Under the pieces are notes generated by a model. The model was given only the letters and a program-made list of their open reading frames with translations, had not been told where the DNA came from and did not search any database. From positions 1-8,878 of the forward strand of contig JAQSWE010000091.1 in NCBI GenBank assembly GCA_029266795.1: a stretch of 8,878 bases of DNA, in the 5' to 3' direction. Of the stretch, positions 1-7,201 are shown one piece after another; the first letter of the stretch is position 1, and the number at the start of each line of letters is the position of its first letter. The translations under genes were made by a program, and so were the position numbers. This DNA comes from Alphaproteobacteria bacterium (GTDB lineage Bacteria > Pseudomonadota > Alphaproteobacteria > Micavibrionales > UBA2020).

Positions 1-25
1 CGGTGATACCCGCGTACCGACTGTC

Positions 26-30
26 AGAGG
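26..30 (+). promoter_or_regulatory. Shine-Dalgarno site that sets the nuoA start
   Basis: AGAGG lies 8 nt before the GTG at 39. It favours that codon over the in-frame GTG at position 3, whose upstream sequence is outside the window. The remaining bases before nuoA (1-38) show no convincing promoter. Confidence 0.7.
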
Positions 31-38
31 ATAATCCT

Positions 39-416
39 GTGAACATACTCGCGTCAGACCTGCTTCAGAACTACCTGCCGATCGTCATCTTCCTCGGCAT
101 TGCGACGGGGCTTGCCTGCGTCATCGTTCTGGCATCGTTTATCGTGTCCAAACAGAAACCCGACAGCGAAAAGCTTTCACCCTATGAATGCGGCTTCGAG
201 GCATTCGACGATGCCCGCTCCAAATTCGACGTACGTTTCTATCTCGTATCCATCCTGTTCATCATCTTCGATCTTGAAGTGGCGTTCCTTTTCCCTTGGG
301 CGATTACGCTCGGAAAGATCGGCGTTTACGGCTTCTGGTCGATGATGACATTCCTCGGCGTGCTGACGATCGGTTTCATTTACGAGTGGCGCAAAGGCGC
401 CCTGGATTGGGAGTAA
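39..416 (+). CDS. nuoA: NADH-quinone oxidoreductase subunit A (complex I, ND3 homologue)
   Basis: Small membrane subunit of complex I that lies at the junction of the membrane arm and the Q module, next to NuoH. The 125-residue product shows three hydrophobic segments (about residues 12-35, 66-87 and 95-116). The loop between the first two carries the family signature SPYECGF, with Cys51 equivalent to the ND3 loop cysteine that is exposed during the active/deactive transition in mitochondria. The second helix carries FDLEVAFLFPW, with the conserved acidic residues Asp78 and Glu80. I chose the GTG at 39 because AGAGG at 26-30 lies 8 nt upstream and the protein then begins MNILASDLLQNYLP, as usual for alphaproteobacterial NuoA. 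An in-frame GTG at 3 would add 12 atypical polar residues. The gene ends 3 nt before nuoB. The family call is firm; the exact start is somewhat less certain. Confidence 0.95.
   Translation: MNILASDLLQNYLPIVIFLGIATGLACVIVLASFIVSKQKPDSEKLSPYECGFEAFDDARSKFDVRFYLVSILFIIFDLEVAFLFPWAITLGKIGVYGFWSMMTFLGVLTIGFIYEWRKGALDWE
409..413 (+). promoter_or_regulatory. Shine-Dalgarno site supporting a TTG start for nuoB
   Basis: GGGAG at the very end of nuoA, just before its TAA stop, lies 6 nt upstream of the TTG at 420. The next in-frame ATG (432) has no purine-rich site at a suitable distance, so the rare TTG is the better start. Confidence 0.7.
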
Positions 417-419
417 GCT

Positions 420-956
420 TTGGCAAACAACATGCAACCCATACCGCCGGGACCCGCGCAGGACGCGCTCGTGAACGCCGCGACGCAGGAATTGAACGAC
501 AAGGGCTTCCTGCTTTCCAACGTCGATAACCTGCTGGACTGGGCGCGCCGCGGATCGCTGTGGCCCATGACATTCGGTTTGGCCTGCTGCGGCGTGGAGA
601 TGATCCACAGCTATATGAGCCGCTACGACCTCGACCGTTTCGGCGTCATTCCGCGCCCAAGCCCGCGTCAGTCCGATGTGATGATTGTGGCAGGCACGCT
701 CTGCAATAAAATGGCACCCGCGCTGCGCAAGGTCTATGACCAGATGGCGGAGCCGCGTTGGGTGATCTCCATGGGTTCCTGTGCCAATGGCGGCGGGTAT
801 TACCATTATTCCTATTCCGTCGTGCGCGGCTGCGACCGCATCGTGCCGGTCGATATTTACATCCCGGGGTGCCCGCCGACCGCCGAGGCGCTGGTCTATG
901 GCATCCTGCAGTTGCAGAAAAAAATTGCACGTGAAGACACAAGGCTGGTGCGCTGA
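420..956 (+). CDS. nuoB: NADH-quinone oxidoreductase subunit B (PSST/NDUFS7 homologue)
   Basis: Peripheral Q-module subunit that holds cluster N2, the [4Fe-4S] centre that reduces quinone at the interface with NuoD. The product is 178 residues, a normal length. The four N2 ligands are visible: the tandem pair Cys56-Cys57 in FGLACCGVEM, Cys121 in ISMGSCANGGGYY, and Cys151 in VDIYIPGCPP. The stretch RFGVIPRPSPRQSDVMIVAGT is typical of alphaproteobacterial and mitochondrial NuoB. The residue after the cysteine pair is Gly where I recall Ala in most relatives, and there is an extra Cys95. The start is TTG at 420, backed by GGGAG 6 nt upstream; a shorter form from ATG at 432 is possible. The stop codon shares one base with the nuoC ATG (TGATG), indicating translational coupling. 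Confidence 0.97.
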   Translation: MANNMQPIPPGPAQDALVNAATQELNDKGFLLSNVDNLLDWARRGSLWPMTFGLACCGVEMIHSYMSRYDLDRFGVIPRPSPRQSDVMIVAGTLCNKMAPALRKVYDQMAEPRWVISMGSCANGGGYYHYSYSVVRGCDRIVPVDIYIPGCPPTAEALVYGILQLQKKIAREDTRLVR

Positions 957-1618
957 TGTCAGTAGAAGACCTTCCCTCACTCGGCGTTTACATCGAAGAC
1001 ACCATGCAGCCCGCGATCCTGAAGAAGGAAATGGTGCATGGCGAGCTTATGTTCACCATCAAGCGTGAATCCCTCAAGCGCTTCATTTCGTTTCTGCTGA
1101 ACGATGCCAACTGCGAATTCAAGCAACTGTCGGATATCTGCGGCGCGGATTACCCTGACCGCGACGAGCGTTTCGATGTCGTTTACAACCTGCTCAGCCT
1201 CAAGCACAATTTCCGCATCCGCGTGAAGCTGCGTGCGTCTGAAAATACACCGGTTGATTCTATCACCAGCCTTTACAGCGCCGCCAACTGGTTCGAGCGC
1301 GAAGTCTGGGACATGTATGGCATTTTCTTTAACGACCATCCCGATCTGCGCCGCATTCTGACGGATTACGGTTTTGAAGGCCACCCATTGCGCAAAGACT
1401 TCCCGCTGACAGGTTTCGTCGAACTGCGCTACGACGAAACGCAGAAGCGCGTGGTGTACGAGCCCGTGAAGCTGCAGCAGGACTTCCGCAATTTTGATTT
1501 CGTTTCCCCGTGGGAAGGCATGACGACCATGCAACTGCCCGGTGACGAAAAAGCCCGCAAGCCGAAAATCGGCGCGGATCTTCCTGCGCTGGACGAGAAA
1601 GAGAAGAAAATCGGATGA
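956..1618 (+). CDS. nuoC: NADH-quinone oxidoreductase subunit C (30 kDa subunit)
   Basis: Peripheral Q-module subunit that carries no cofactor and packs against NuoD, NuoB and NuoI. The 220-residue product has the complex I 30 kDa signature at about residues 111-150: WFEREVWDMYG, then NDHPDLRRILTDYGFEGHP and LRKDFPL. This is followed by GFVELRYDE and the SPWEGM motif (184-189). The last 25 or so residues form a charged Lys/Glu/Asp tail, which is common in alphaproteobacterial NuoC. It is a stand-alone gene, not fused to nuoD as in E. coli. The ATG overlaps the nuoB stop by one base. The only Shine-Dalgarno candidate is a weak AAGG at 941-944, so initiation probably depends on coupling from nuoB. 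It ends in a 4-nt ATGA overlap with nuoD. Confidence 0.97.
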   Translation: MSVEDLPSLGVYIEDTMQPAILKKEMVHGELMFTIKRESLKRFISFLLNDANCEFKQLSDICGADYPDRDERFDVVYNLLSLKHNFRIRVKLRASENTPVDSITSLYSAANWFEREVWDMYGIFFNDHPDLRRILTDYGFEGHPLRKDFPLTGFVELRYDETQKRVVYEPVKLQQDFRNFDFVSPWEGMTTMQLPGDEKARKPKIGADLPALDEKEKKIG

Positions 1619-2802
1619 GCGACAGCAACGAAAACAAGATCCGCCCTTATACGATGAACTTCGGTCCGCAGCACCCTGCGGCGCACGGCGTGTTGCGCCT
1701 CGTGCTGGAAATGGACGGGGAGATTGTCGAGCGTGCCGATCCGCATATCGGCCTGCTGCATCGCGGCACCGAGAAGCTGATCGAATACAAAACCTATATG
1801 CAGGCGGTGCCGTATTTCGACCGCCTCGATTACGTCGCGCCGATGAATCAGGAACATGCCTTTGCGCTCGCCGTTGAAAAGCTGTTGAAGATCAAGGCAC
1901 CGCCCCGCGCGCAATATATCCGCGTCTTGTTCGCCGAAATGACGCGCGTTATCAACCACATCCTGAATATCACGACCTACGCGCTGGACGTCGGCGCGCT
2001 CACCCCTGCGCTTTGGGGCTTTGAAGAACGCGAAATCGGGATGGAATTCTACGAGCGCGTCTGCGGCGCGCGCCTTCACGCCAACTATTTCCGTCCGGGG
2101 GGCGTGGCGCAGGATATGCCCGCCGGTTTGGCGGATGATATGTATGCCTGGGCCGGCAGCGTCCAGAAATTCATCGACGACATGGAAAGCCTGCTAACGA
2201 ACAACCGCATCTTCAAGCAGCGCACCGTCGATATCGGCATTGTGACGAAGAAAGAAGCGCTCGACTGGGGTTTCTCCGGCCCGATGCTGCGTGCCTCCGG
2301 CGTGCCGTGGGATCTGCGCAAGTCGCAGCCCTATGATGTTTACGGCGAAATGAATTTCGACATCCCGACCGGCACGACAGGCGACTGCTATGCACGCTAC
2401 CTTGTTCGCGTTGAGGAAATGCGCCAGTCCTGCAAGATCATGAAGCAGGCAATCGAGAAAATGCCGCGCGGTCCTGTGTCCTCCGACGACGGCAAAGTCA
2501 CGCCACCCAGCCGCGCCGAGATGAAAAACTCGATGGAAGCGCTGATCCACCACTTCAAGCTTTATACCGAGGGCTATCACGTGCCCGCGGGCGAAACTTA
2601 TACCGCCGTCGAAGCGCCCAAAGGCGAATTCGGCGTTTACCTCGTGGCCGACGGCACCAACAAGCCGTATCGCTGCCACATCCGCGCGCCGGGATTTGCG
2701 CACCTGCAGGGCATGGACTTCATGTCGAAAGGCCACATGCTGGCCGATGCGGTCGCAATCATCGGTTCGATGGACATCGTGTTCGGGGAGATTGACCGCT
2801 AA
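1615..2802 (+). CDS. nuoD: NADH-quinone oxidoreductase subunit D (49 kDa subunit)
   Basis: Core Q-module subunit, descended from the large subunit of [NiFe] hydrogenases, which forms most of the quinone-binding cavity with NuoB. The 395-residue product is full length. It starts with MNFGPQHPAAHGVLRL (residues 14-29), whose His24 corresponds to the histidine near the quinone head group. FDRLDYVAPMNQEHAF (68-83) carries Tyr73, the counterpart of the conserved quinone-binding tyrosine. The 49 kDa signature includes LLHRGTEKL (47-55) and ERVCGARLHANYFRPGGV (147-164). The C-terminus DIVFGEIDR is the family's usual ending. The hydrogenase NiFe cysteines are absent, as expected. The ATG overlaps the nuoC stop (ATGA), with a weak GAGAAG at 1601-1606, and the stop shares one base with the nuoE ATG (TAATG). 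Confidence 0.98.
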   Translation: MSDSNENKIRPYTMNFGPQHPAAHGVLRLVLEMDGEIVERADPHIGLLHRGTEKLIEYKTYMQAVPYFDRLDYVAPMNQEHAFALAVEKLLKIKAPPRAQYIRVLFAEMTRVINHILNITTYALDVGALTPALWGFEEREIGMEFYERVCGARLHANYFRPGGVAQDMPAGLADDMYAWAGSVQKFIDDMESLLTNNRIFKQRTVDIGIVTKKEALDWGFSGPMLRASGVPWDLRKSQPYDVYGEMNFDIPTGTTGDCYARYLVRVEEMRQSCKIMKQAIEKMPRGPVSSDDGKVTPPSRAEMKNSMEALIHHFKLYTEGYHVPAGETYTAVEAPKGEFGVYLVADGTNKPYRCHIRAPGFAHLQGMDFMSKGHMLADAVAIIGSMDIVFGEIDR

Positions 2803-3449
2803 TGGCACACGCGCAAAAAGTAAAATTCGAGCAGCCCAAGGAATTCAAGTTCTCGCCCGAGAACATGAAACTGGTCGAACATCATATCGCCAAGTATCCA
2901 AAAGGCCGTCAGGCGAGCGCAGTGATGCCCTTGCTGGATCTCGTGCAGAAGCAGCACGACAACTGGATTCCGGAAGCCGCTATGCAAGAAATCGCGCGCC
3001 TGCTAGACATGCCGCGGATCAAGGTGTTCGAGGTCGCGACCTTCTACACGATGTATAACCTTGCGCCCAAGGGCAAGCACCACCTGCAATTCTGCACGAC
3101 AACGCCGTGCTGGCTCGCCGGTTCCGGCGAAGTCGTGAAGGCATGCGAAAAGCATCTCGGCATCAAGCTGGGCGAAACGACGCCTGACAACATGTTCACG
3201 ATCACCGATGTCGAATGCCTTGGTGCCTGCGTCAATGCTCCCGTCATCCAGCGTAACGGCGATGATTTTTATGAAGATCTGACGCCGGAAAATGTGATCG
3301 GCGTCCTCGACGGGCTGAAGTCTGGCAAGGAAGTGCCGAAAGGCTCGCGCACGGGTCGTCTGACATCGCTCGGCGTGCAGGGCGCGACCTGCCTCACGGA
3401 TATCGCCAAAAAGACCGGCAACAAAGTCGCAGGCGAGGGGAAGAAGTAA
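2802..3449 (+). CDS. nuoE: NADH-quinone oxidoreductase subunit E (24 kDa subunit)
   Basis: N-module subunit that binds the off-path [2Fe-2S] cluster N1a beside the FMN of NuoF. The 215-residue product has the thioredoxin-like fold signature: KVFEVATFYTMYNLAPKGKHH (about 74-94), then the four ligands in two pairs, Cys98 and Cys103 (CTTTPC) and Cys139 and Cys143 (CLGAC). The N-terminal part (about 20-75) matches the helical bundle of the family, with PLLDLVQKQHDNWIP. The C-terminal 40 residues (GSRTGRLTSLGVQG onward) form the basic extension seen in alphaproteobacterial and mitochondrial versions and absent from the shorter E. coli protein. The ATG overlaps the nuoD stop by one base; GGGGAG at 2785-2790 can serve as ribosome site, 11 nt away. 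Confidence 0.97.
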   Translation: MAHAQKVKFEQPKEFKFSPENMKLVEHHIAKYPKGRQASAVMPLLDLVQKQHDNWIPEAAMQEIARLLDMPRIKVFEVATFYTMYNLAPKGKHHLQFCTTTPCWLAGSGEVVKACEKHLGIKLGETTPDNMFTITDVECLGACVNAPVIQRNGDDFYEDLTPENVIGVLDGLKSGKEVPKGSRTGRLTSLGVQGATCLTDIAKKTGNKVAGEGKK

Positions 3450-4732
3450 TGCTCGACGATAAGGACAGGATCTTCACGAACCTCTACGGCTGGCTGGGCG
3501 CTGATTTGAAATCGGCGCAGGAGCGGGGCAACTGGTCCGGCACCAAGGACATTCTCGCCAAGGGCCGCGACTGGATCATCGAGGAAGTCAAGAAATCGGA
3601 ACTGCGCGGCCGCGGCGGCGCGGGCTTCCCGACCGGCATGAAATGGTCTTTCATGCCGAAAGAAAGCAAAGACGGCCGCCCCAGCTACCTCGTCATTAAC
3701 GCGGATGAATCCGAACCCGGCACCTGCAAGGACCGCGACATCATCCGCCACGAGCCGCATACGATCATCGAAGGCGCGCTGATCGCGTCCTTCGCCATGA
3801 ATTCGCATGCCTGCTACATATATATACGCGGCGAGTTCTATCACGAGGCTGTCGCGCTGCAAAAAGCGATCGATGAAGCCTATGACGCTGGTCTCGTCGG
3901 CAAGAATGCCTGCGGCTCCGGCTGGGAATTCGATATTTATCTGCATCGCGGGGCAGGGGCCTATATCTGCGGCGAAGAAACCGCGCTGCTGAACTCGCTC
4001 GAAGGCAAAAAAGGCTTCCCGCGTAACAAGCCGCCGTTCCCGGCGGGTGCGGGTCTTTATGCCTGCCCGACGACCGTCAATAACATCGAAACCATCGCCG
4101 TCGTGCCTGAAATCCTGCGCCGCGGCGCATCGTGGTTCGCGGGCATCGGTAACGAGAAAAACCGCGGCACGAAAGTGTTCTGCATCTCCGGCCACGTCAA
4201 CAACCCCTGCAACGTCGAAGAAGCCATGAGCATCCCGCTCAAGGAGTTGATCGAAAAGCATGGCGGCGGCGTGCGCGGCGGGTGGGACAACCTGCTGGCA
4301 GTCATTCCCGGCGGTTCATCGACCCGCCTGCTGCCGAAAGACCTGTGCGAAACGGTGCTGATGGATTTTGACTCGCTCCGCGCTGTCAATTCCAGCCTTG
4401 GCACCGCCGCCGTGATCGTGATGGATAAATCGACCGATATCGTTTACGCAATCGCGCGCCTTGCTCGGTTCTACTGGCACGAGTCTTGCGGCCAGTGCAC
4501 GCCCTGCCGCGAAGGCACGGGCTGGATGTACCGCATCATGCAACGCATGGTGAAGGGCGAGGCGAATATCGAGGAAATCGATATGCTGCTCGATATCGGC
4601 TCGGAAATCGAAGGCCACACCATCTGCGCGCATGGGGACGCTTCCGCTTGGCCCATCCAAGGGTTGATCAAGCATTTCCGCCCTGAAATGGAACGCCGCA
4701 TTCTCGAATACCGCAAGAGGATTGCAGCGTGA
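3449..4732 (+). CDS. nuoF: NADH-quinone oxidoreductase subunit F (51 kDa, NADH- and FMN-binding)
   Basis: Catalytic entry point of complex I: it oxidises NADH with FMN and passes electrons to cluster N3. The 427-residue product carries GRGGAGFPTGMKW (54-66) and NADESEPGTCKDRDI (84-98), which form the FMN/NADH pocket. These are followed by GAGAYICGEETALLNSLEG (168-186) and PRNKPPFPA (191-199). The [4Fe-4S] N3 ligands are Cys347, Cys350 and Cys353 in SCGQCTPCREG plus Cys393 in HTICAHGDASAWP; the last motif more often reads ICALGDAAAWP in my memory, but the cysteine is intact. The start is ATG at 3449, sharing one base with the nuoE stop, with a strong GAGGGG at 3435-3440, 8 nt upstream. It ends in a 4-nt GTGA overlap with the SRPBCC gene, so its expression is tied to that gene. 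Confidence 0.98.
   Translation: MLDDKDRIFTNLYGWLGADLKSAQERGNWSGTKDILAKGRDWIIEEVKKSELRGRGGAGFPTGMKWSFMPKESKDGRPSYLVINADESEPGTCKDRDIIRHEPHTIIEGALIASFAMNSHACYIYIRGEFYHEAVALQKAIDEAYDAGLVGKNACGSGWEFDIYLHRGAGAYICGEETALLNSLEGKKGFPRNKPPFPAGAGLYACPTTVNNIETIAVVPEILRRGASWFAGIGNEKNRGTKVFCISGHVNNPCNVEEAMSIPLKELIEKHGGGVRGGWDNLLAVIPGGSSTRLLPKDLCETVLMDFDSLRAVNSSLGTAAVIVMDKSTDIVYAIARLARFYWHESCGQCTPCREGTGWMYRIMQRMVKGEANIEEIDMLLDIGSEIEGHTICAHGDASAWPIQGLIKHFRPEMERRILEYRKRIAA
4715..4720 (+). promoter_or_regulatory. Shine-Dalgarno site that sets the GTG start of the SRPBCC gene
   Basis: AAGAGG near the end of nuoF lies 8 nt before the GTG at 4729. The alternative ATG at 4750 is preceded only by an A-run with no G-rich site at the right distance. 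Confidence 0.7.
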
Positions 4733-5172
4733 AAAAAGCTTCCCAAAAAATGAGCAAGCTCGACGAAACACGCACGGTTAGCGTGGCGATTTCGTGTCCG
4801 ATGGAGAGGGTTTATAAATTCCTCTCCGCTCCCGCGAATTTCCCGCAATGGGCGAGCGGGTTGTGCACCGAGATTAACAAGAAGAATGGCGGTTGGGTTG
4901 CCAAGACTCCCCATGGTCCGGCCAAAATCGAATTCACCAAGAAAAATACGTTCGGCATTTTGGACCACACGGTCACGATGGGCCGGAACAAGGTGTATGT
5001 GCCGATGCGCGTGCTGCCCAACAACAAGGGCTGCGAAGTGACGCTGACGATCTACCGCAATAAAATGACCGACAGCCGTTTCAAGGAAGACATCGGCTGG
5101 GTCGAGCGCGACTTGGATGCTTTGAAAGACCTGCTGGAACAAACCGCGGGCAAGGGGGATGCCAATGCCTAA
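4729..5172 (+). CDS. SRPBCC (START-like / polyketide cyclase-type) family protein inserted between nuoF and nuoG
   Basis: This gene is not a known complex I subunit. The 147-residue product has a Lys-rich N-terminus, then TVSVAISCPMERVYKFLSAP (about 16-35), the classic first strand and helix of the SRPBCC/START-like fold, followed by ANFPQWASG. Next come beta strands with GGWVAKTPHGPAKIEF (54-69), FGILDHTVTM (75-84) and VYVPMRVLPN (89-98), and a long C-terminal helix with WVERDLDALKDLLE (124-137). This matches small single-domain proteins usually labelled polyketide cyclase or SRPBCC, which bind hydrophobic ligands; the ligand here is unknown. No signal peptide or membrane segment is visible, so it should be cytosolic. 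The GTG start overlaps the nuoF stop (GTGA), and its end overlaps the nuoG start by 8 nt. G+C over 4741-5160 is 229/420, slightly below the neighbouring rows counted. A role in complex I assembly or quinone handling is inference only. Confidence 0.85.
   Translation: MKKASQKMSKLDETRTVSVAISCPMERVYKFLSAPANFPQWASGLCTEINKKNGGWVAKTPHGPAKIEFTKKNTFGILDHTVTMGRNKVYVPMRVLPNNKGCEVTLTIYRNKMTDSRFKEDIGWVERDLDALKDLLEQTAGKGDANA
5153..5158 (+). promoter_or_regulatory. Shine-Dalgarno site that decides the nuoG start
   Basis: AGGGGG inside the end of the SRPBCC gene directly abuts an ATG at 5159, which is too close for use. It lies 6 nt before the next in-frame ATG at 5165, which is therefore preferred. Confidence 0.75.
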
Positions 5173-7201
5173 ACTGACAATCGACGGTATGGAAGTCACA
5201 GTCGAACCTGGCACCTCCATCATTCAGGCGGCGGAGCAACTCGGCATCGAAATCCCGCGTTTCTGCTATCACGACAAGCTGTCCGTGCCGGCCAACTGCC
5301 GCATGTGCCTTGTCGAAGTCGAAAAATCGCCGAAGCCCGTCGCGTCCTGCGCGATGCCCTGCGCGGAAGACATGAAGGTGCATACGAATTCGCCGCAGGC
5401 GCAAAAGGCGCGCAAGGGCGTGATCGAGATGCTGCTTATCAACCACCCGCTGGATTGCCCGATTTGCGACCAAGGCGGCGAATGCGACCTGCAGGATCAA
5501 ACGGTTGCCTTCGGCTTCGACCGTTCCCGCTACCGCGAGGAAAAGCGCGCGGTGAAGGACAAAGACCTCGGCCCCCTGATCAAAACCACCATGACCCGCT
5601 GCATCCATTGCACGCGCTGCGTTCGCTTCGGCGACGAAATCGCCGGCATCGACGAAATGGGCGTGCTGAACCGCGGCGAACACCTTGAAATCGGCACCTA
5701 TGTGCAGCAGATGGTGACGTCGGAGCTGTCCGGCAACATCATCGACATCTGCCCCGTCGGCGCGCTGACCTCGAAGCCCTATGAATTTACCGCACGCCCG
5801 TGGGAACTCCGCAAGGTCGAAAGCATCGACGTGTCTGATGCGGTTGGATCAAATATCCGCATCGATACCCGCAGCGGCGCTGTGCTGCGTGTGCTGCCCC
5901 GCCTGCATGAAGGCGTGAACGAGGAATGGATTTCCGACAAAGCGCGTTTCTGCATCGACGGCCTGAAAAACCAGCGTCTCGACCGCCCCTATGTGCGCGT
6001 GAATGGCAAGCTGGAACCCGCAAGCTGGAACCAGGCTTTCGCAGAGATCACCGAAAAACTCGCCAATGCCGACGGCAAGAAAATCGGCGCCGTCGCCGGC
6101 GACCTCGCGGATTGTGAGTCTATGGCGGCGCTGAAAGATTTGCTGGCGGCTTATGGTTCCAAAAATCTCGAATGCCGTCAGGATGGCGCGCAGTTCGATG
6201 TGTCGCAGGCTTGCGGCTGGCGCTTCAACACCACGATTGCGGGCATTGAAAACGCCGATGTTATTCTGCTCGTCGGCACCAATCCGCGCCACGAAGCGGC
6301 GTTGGTCAACGCCCGCATCCGTAAGACATGGCTGGCGAAGCGCATCAAGATTGGTGTGATCGGCCAGCAGGTTGATTTGAACTACCCGGTGAAATATCTC
6401 GGTGCCGGCCCCGAAACGCTGGCGGAACTCGCAAGCGGAAAGGGTGCATTCGCCGAAATTCTTTCAAAAGCGCAGAACCCGATGATCATCGTGGGGCAGG
6501 GTGCGCTCAGCCGCGATGACGGTATGGAAATCCATGCGCTCGTACGTGCTGTTGCCGAGAAATTCAACATGGTGAAAGAGGGCTGGAACGGCTTCAACGT
6601 GCTGCACACGCAAGCGAGCCGCGTTGGCGCGCTCGAGCTTGGGTTTGTCGGCGGCGACCTCGAGAAAATGTTGAAGGGCGATGTGCTCTATCTGCTCGGC
6701 GCGGATGAAATTCCTGTTGGCAGCATCGGCAAAGATAACTTCGTCATTTATCAGGGCCATCATGGCGATGCAGCTGCCGCCCGCGCCGATGTGATTTTGC
6801 CGGGTGCCGCCTACACTGAGAAAAACGCCACCTATGTGAACGTCGAAGGGCGTGCGCAGCAGGCAAAACAGGCGATCTTCCCGCCGGGTGAAGCACGAGA
6901 AGACTGGAAAATCATCCGTGCGCTGTCGGAGGCTGTCGGCAAGACACTTCCCTATGACGATATCGCGCAACTGCGCGCACGTATGGCGAAGGCAAACCCG
7001 GTATTCGCTAATATCGACACGGTGCAGCCGGCTGCATGGAAACCTTTCGGCAAAGACGGCAAACATGATGCCGCGCCGTTCTCGCTTGTCATCAGCAATT
7101 TCTATATGACCGATGTCATCTCCCGCGCGTCGCGCGTGATGGAAGAATGCACGGCGGCGTTCCTGAACGGCACTAAAGAAAAGACGGGTACCCATGGATA
7201 A
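5165..7201 (+). CDS. nuoG: NADH-quinone oxidoreductase subunit G (75 kDa subunit)
   Basis: Largest peripheral subunit; it relays electrons from N3 in NuoF towards NuoI. The 678-residue product begins MPKLTIDGMEV, a ferredoxin-like domain with [2Fe-2S] N1b ligands Cys34, Cys45, Cys48 and Cys62. Cluster N5 has the His-ligated pattern His94, Cys98, Cys101 and Cys107 (HPLDCPICDQGGEC). Cluster N4 uses Cys146, Cys149, Cys152 (CIHCTRC) and Cys196 (ICPVGAL). From about residue 215 onward comes the degenerate molybdopterin-oxidoreductase-like domain, including YQGHHGDAAAARADVILPG and YTEKNATYVNVEGR. The CxxCxxxC of the extra N7 cluster is absent, as in mitochondria. The start at 5165 fits AGGGGG 6 nt upstream; an ATG two codons earlier (5159) has no spacing. 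It overlaps the SRPBCC gene and nuoH by 8 nt each. Confidence 0.97.
   Translation: MPKLTIDGMEVTVEPGTSIIQAAEQLGIEIPRFCYHDKLSVPANCRMCLVEVEKSPKPVASCAMPCAEDMKVHTNSPQAQKARKGVIEMLLINHPLDCPICDQGGECDLQDQTVAFGFDRSRYREEKRAVKDKDLGPLIKTTMTRCIHCTRCVRFGDEIAGIDEMGVLNRGEHLEIGTYVQQMVTSELSGNIIDICPVGALTSKPYEFTARPWELRKVESIDVSDAVGSNIRIDTRSGAVLRVLPRLHEGVNEEWISDKARFCIDGLKNQRLDRPYVRVNGKLEPASWNQAFAEITEKLANADGKKIGAVAGDLADCESMAALKDLLAAYGSKNLECRQDGAQFDVSQACGWRFNTTIAGIENADVILLVGTNPRHEAALVNARIRKTWLAKRIKIGVIGQQVDLNYPVKYLGAGPETLAELASGKGAFAEILSKAQNPMIIVGQGALSRDDGMEIHALVRAVAEKFNMVKEGWNGFNVLHTQASRVGALELGFVGGDLEKMLKGDVLYLLGADEIPVGSIGKDNFVIYQGHHGDAAAARADVILPGAAYTEKNATYVNVEGRAQQAKQAIFPPGEAREDWKIIRALSEAVGKTLPYDDIAQLRARMAKANPVFANIDTVQPAAWKPFGKDGKHDAAPFSLVISNFYMTDVISRASRVMEECTAAFLNGTKEKTGTHG

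Noticed and set aside
3..38. Upstream GTG start that would lengthen NuoA by 12 residues
   Set aside because: The added residues are polar and unlike NuoA N-termini, whereas the GTG at 39 has a well-spaced AGAGG.
1..38. Possible operon promoter before nuoA (ATAAT at 31-35)
   Set aside because: The AT-rich bases sit between the Shine-Dalgarno and the start codon, too close to act as a -10 box, and the sequence needed for a -35 box is not convincing.
177..980. Antisense open frame (267 codons) opposite nuoA, nuoB and the start of nuoC
   Set aside because: It spans three conserved genes on the other strand, and its His/Arg-rich translation is typical of a shadow frame.
3816..3826. Alternating AT run inside nuoF that resembles a promoter or repeat
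   Set aside because: It encodes Tyr-Ile-Tyr-Ile in a conserved part of NuoF; apart from two ATA codons, unusual for this G+C content, there is no matching second promoter element.
3269..4261. Long antisense open frame (330 codons) opposite nuoE and nuoF
   Set aside because: It lies wholly opposite strongly conserved coding sequence, its translation shows no recognisable domain, and such frames are expected opposite G+C-rich genes with this codon bias.
4750..4752. ATG as an alternative start for the SRPBCC gene
   Set aside because: It lacks a ribosome site at the right distance, while the GTG at 4729 has AAGAGG 8 nt upstream and overlaps the nuoF stop.
5159..5164. Earlier ATG for nuoG (MPMPKL...)
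   Set aside because: The Shine-Dalgarno AGGGGG touches this ATG with no spacer; the ATG at 5165 has the proper 6-nt spacing and the family's usual MPKLTIDG start.
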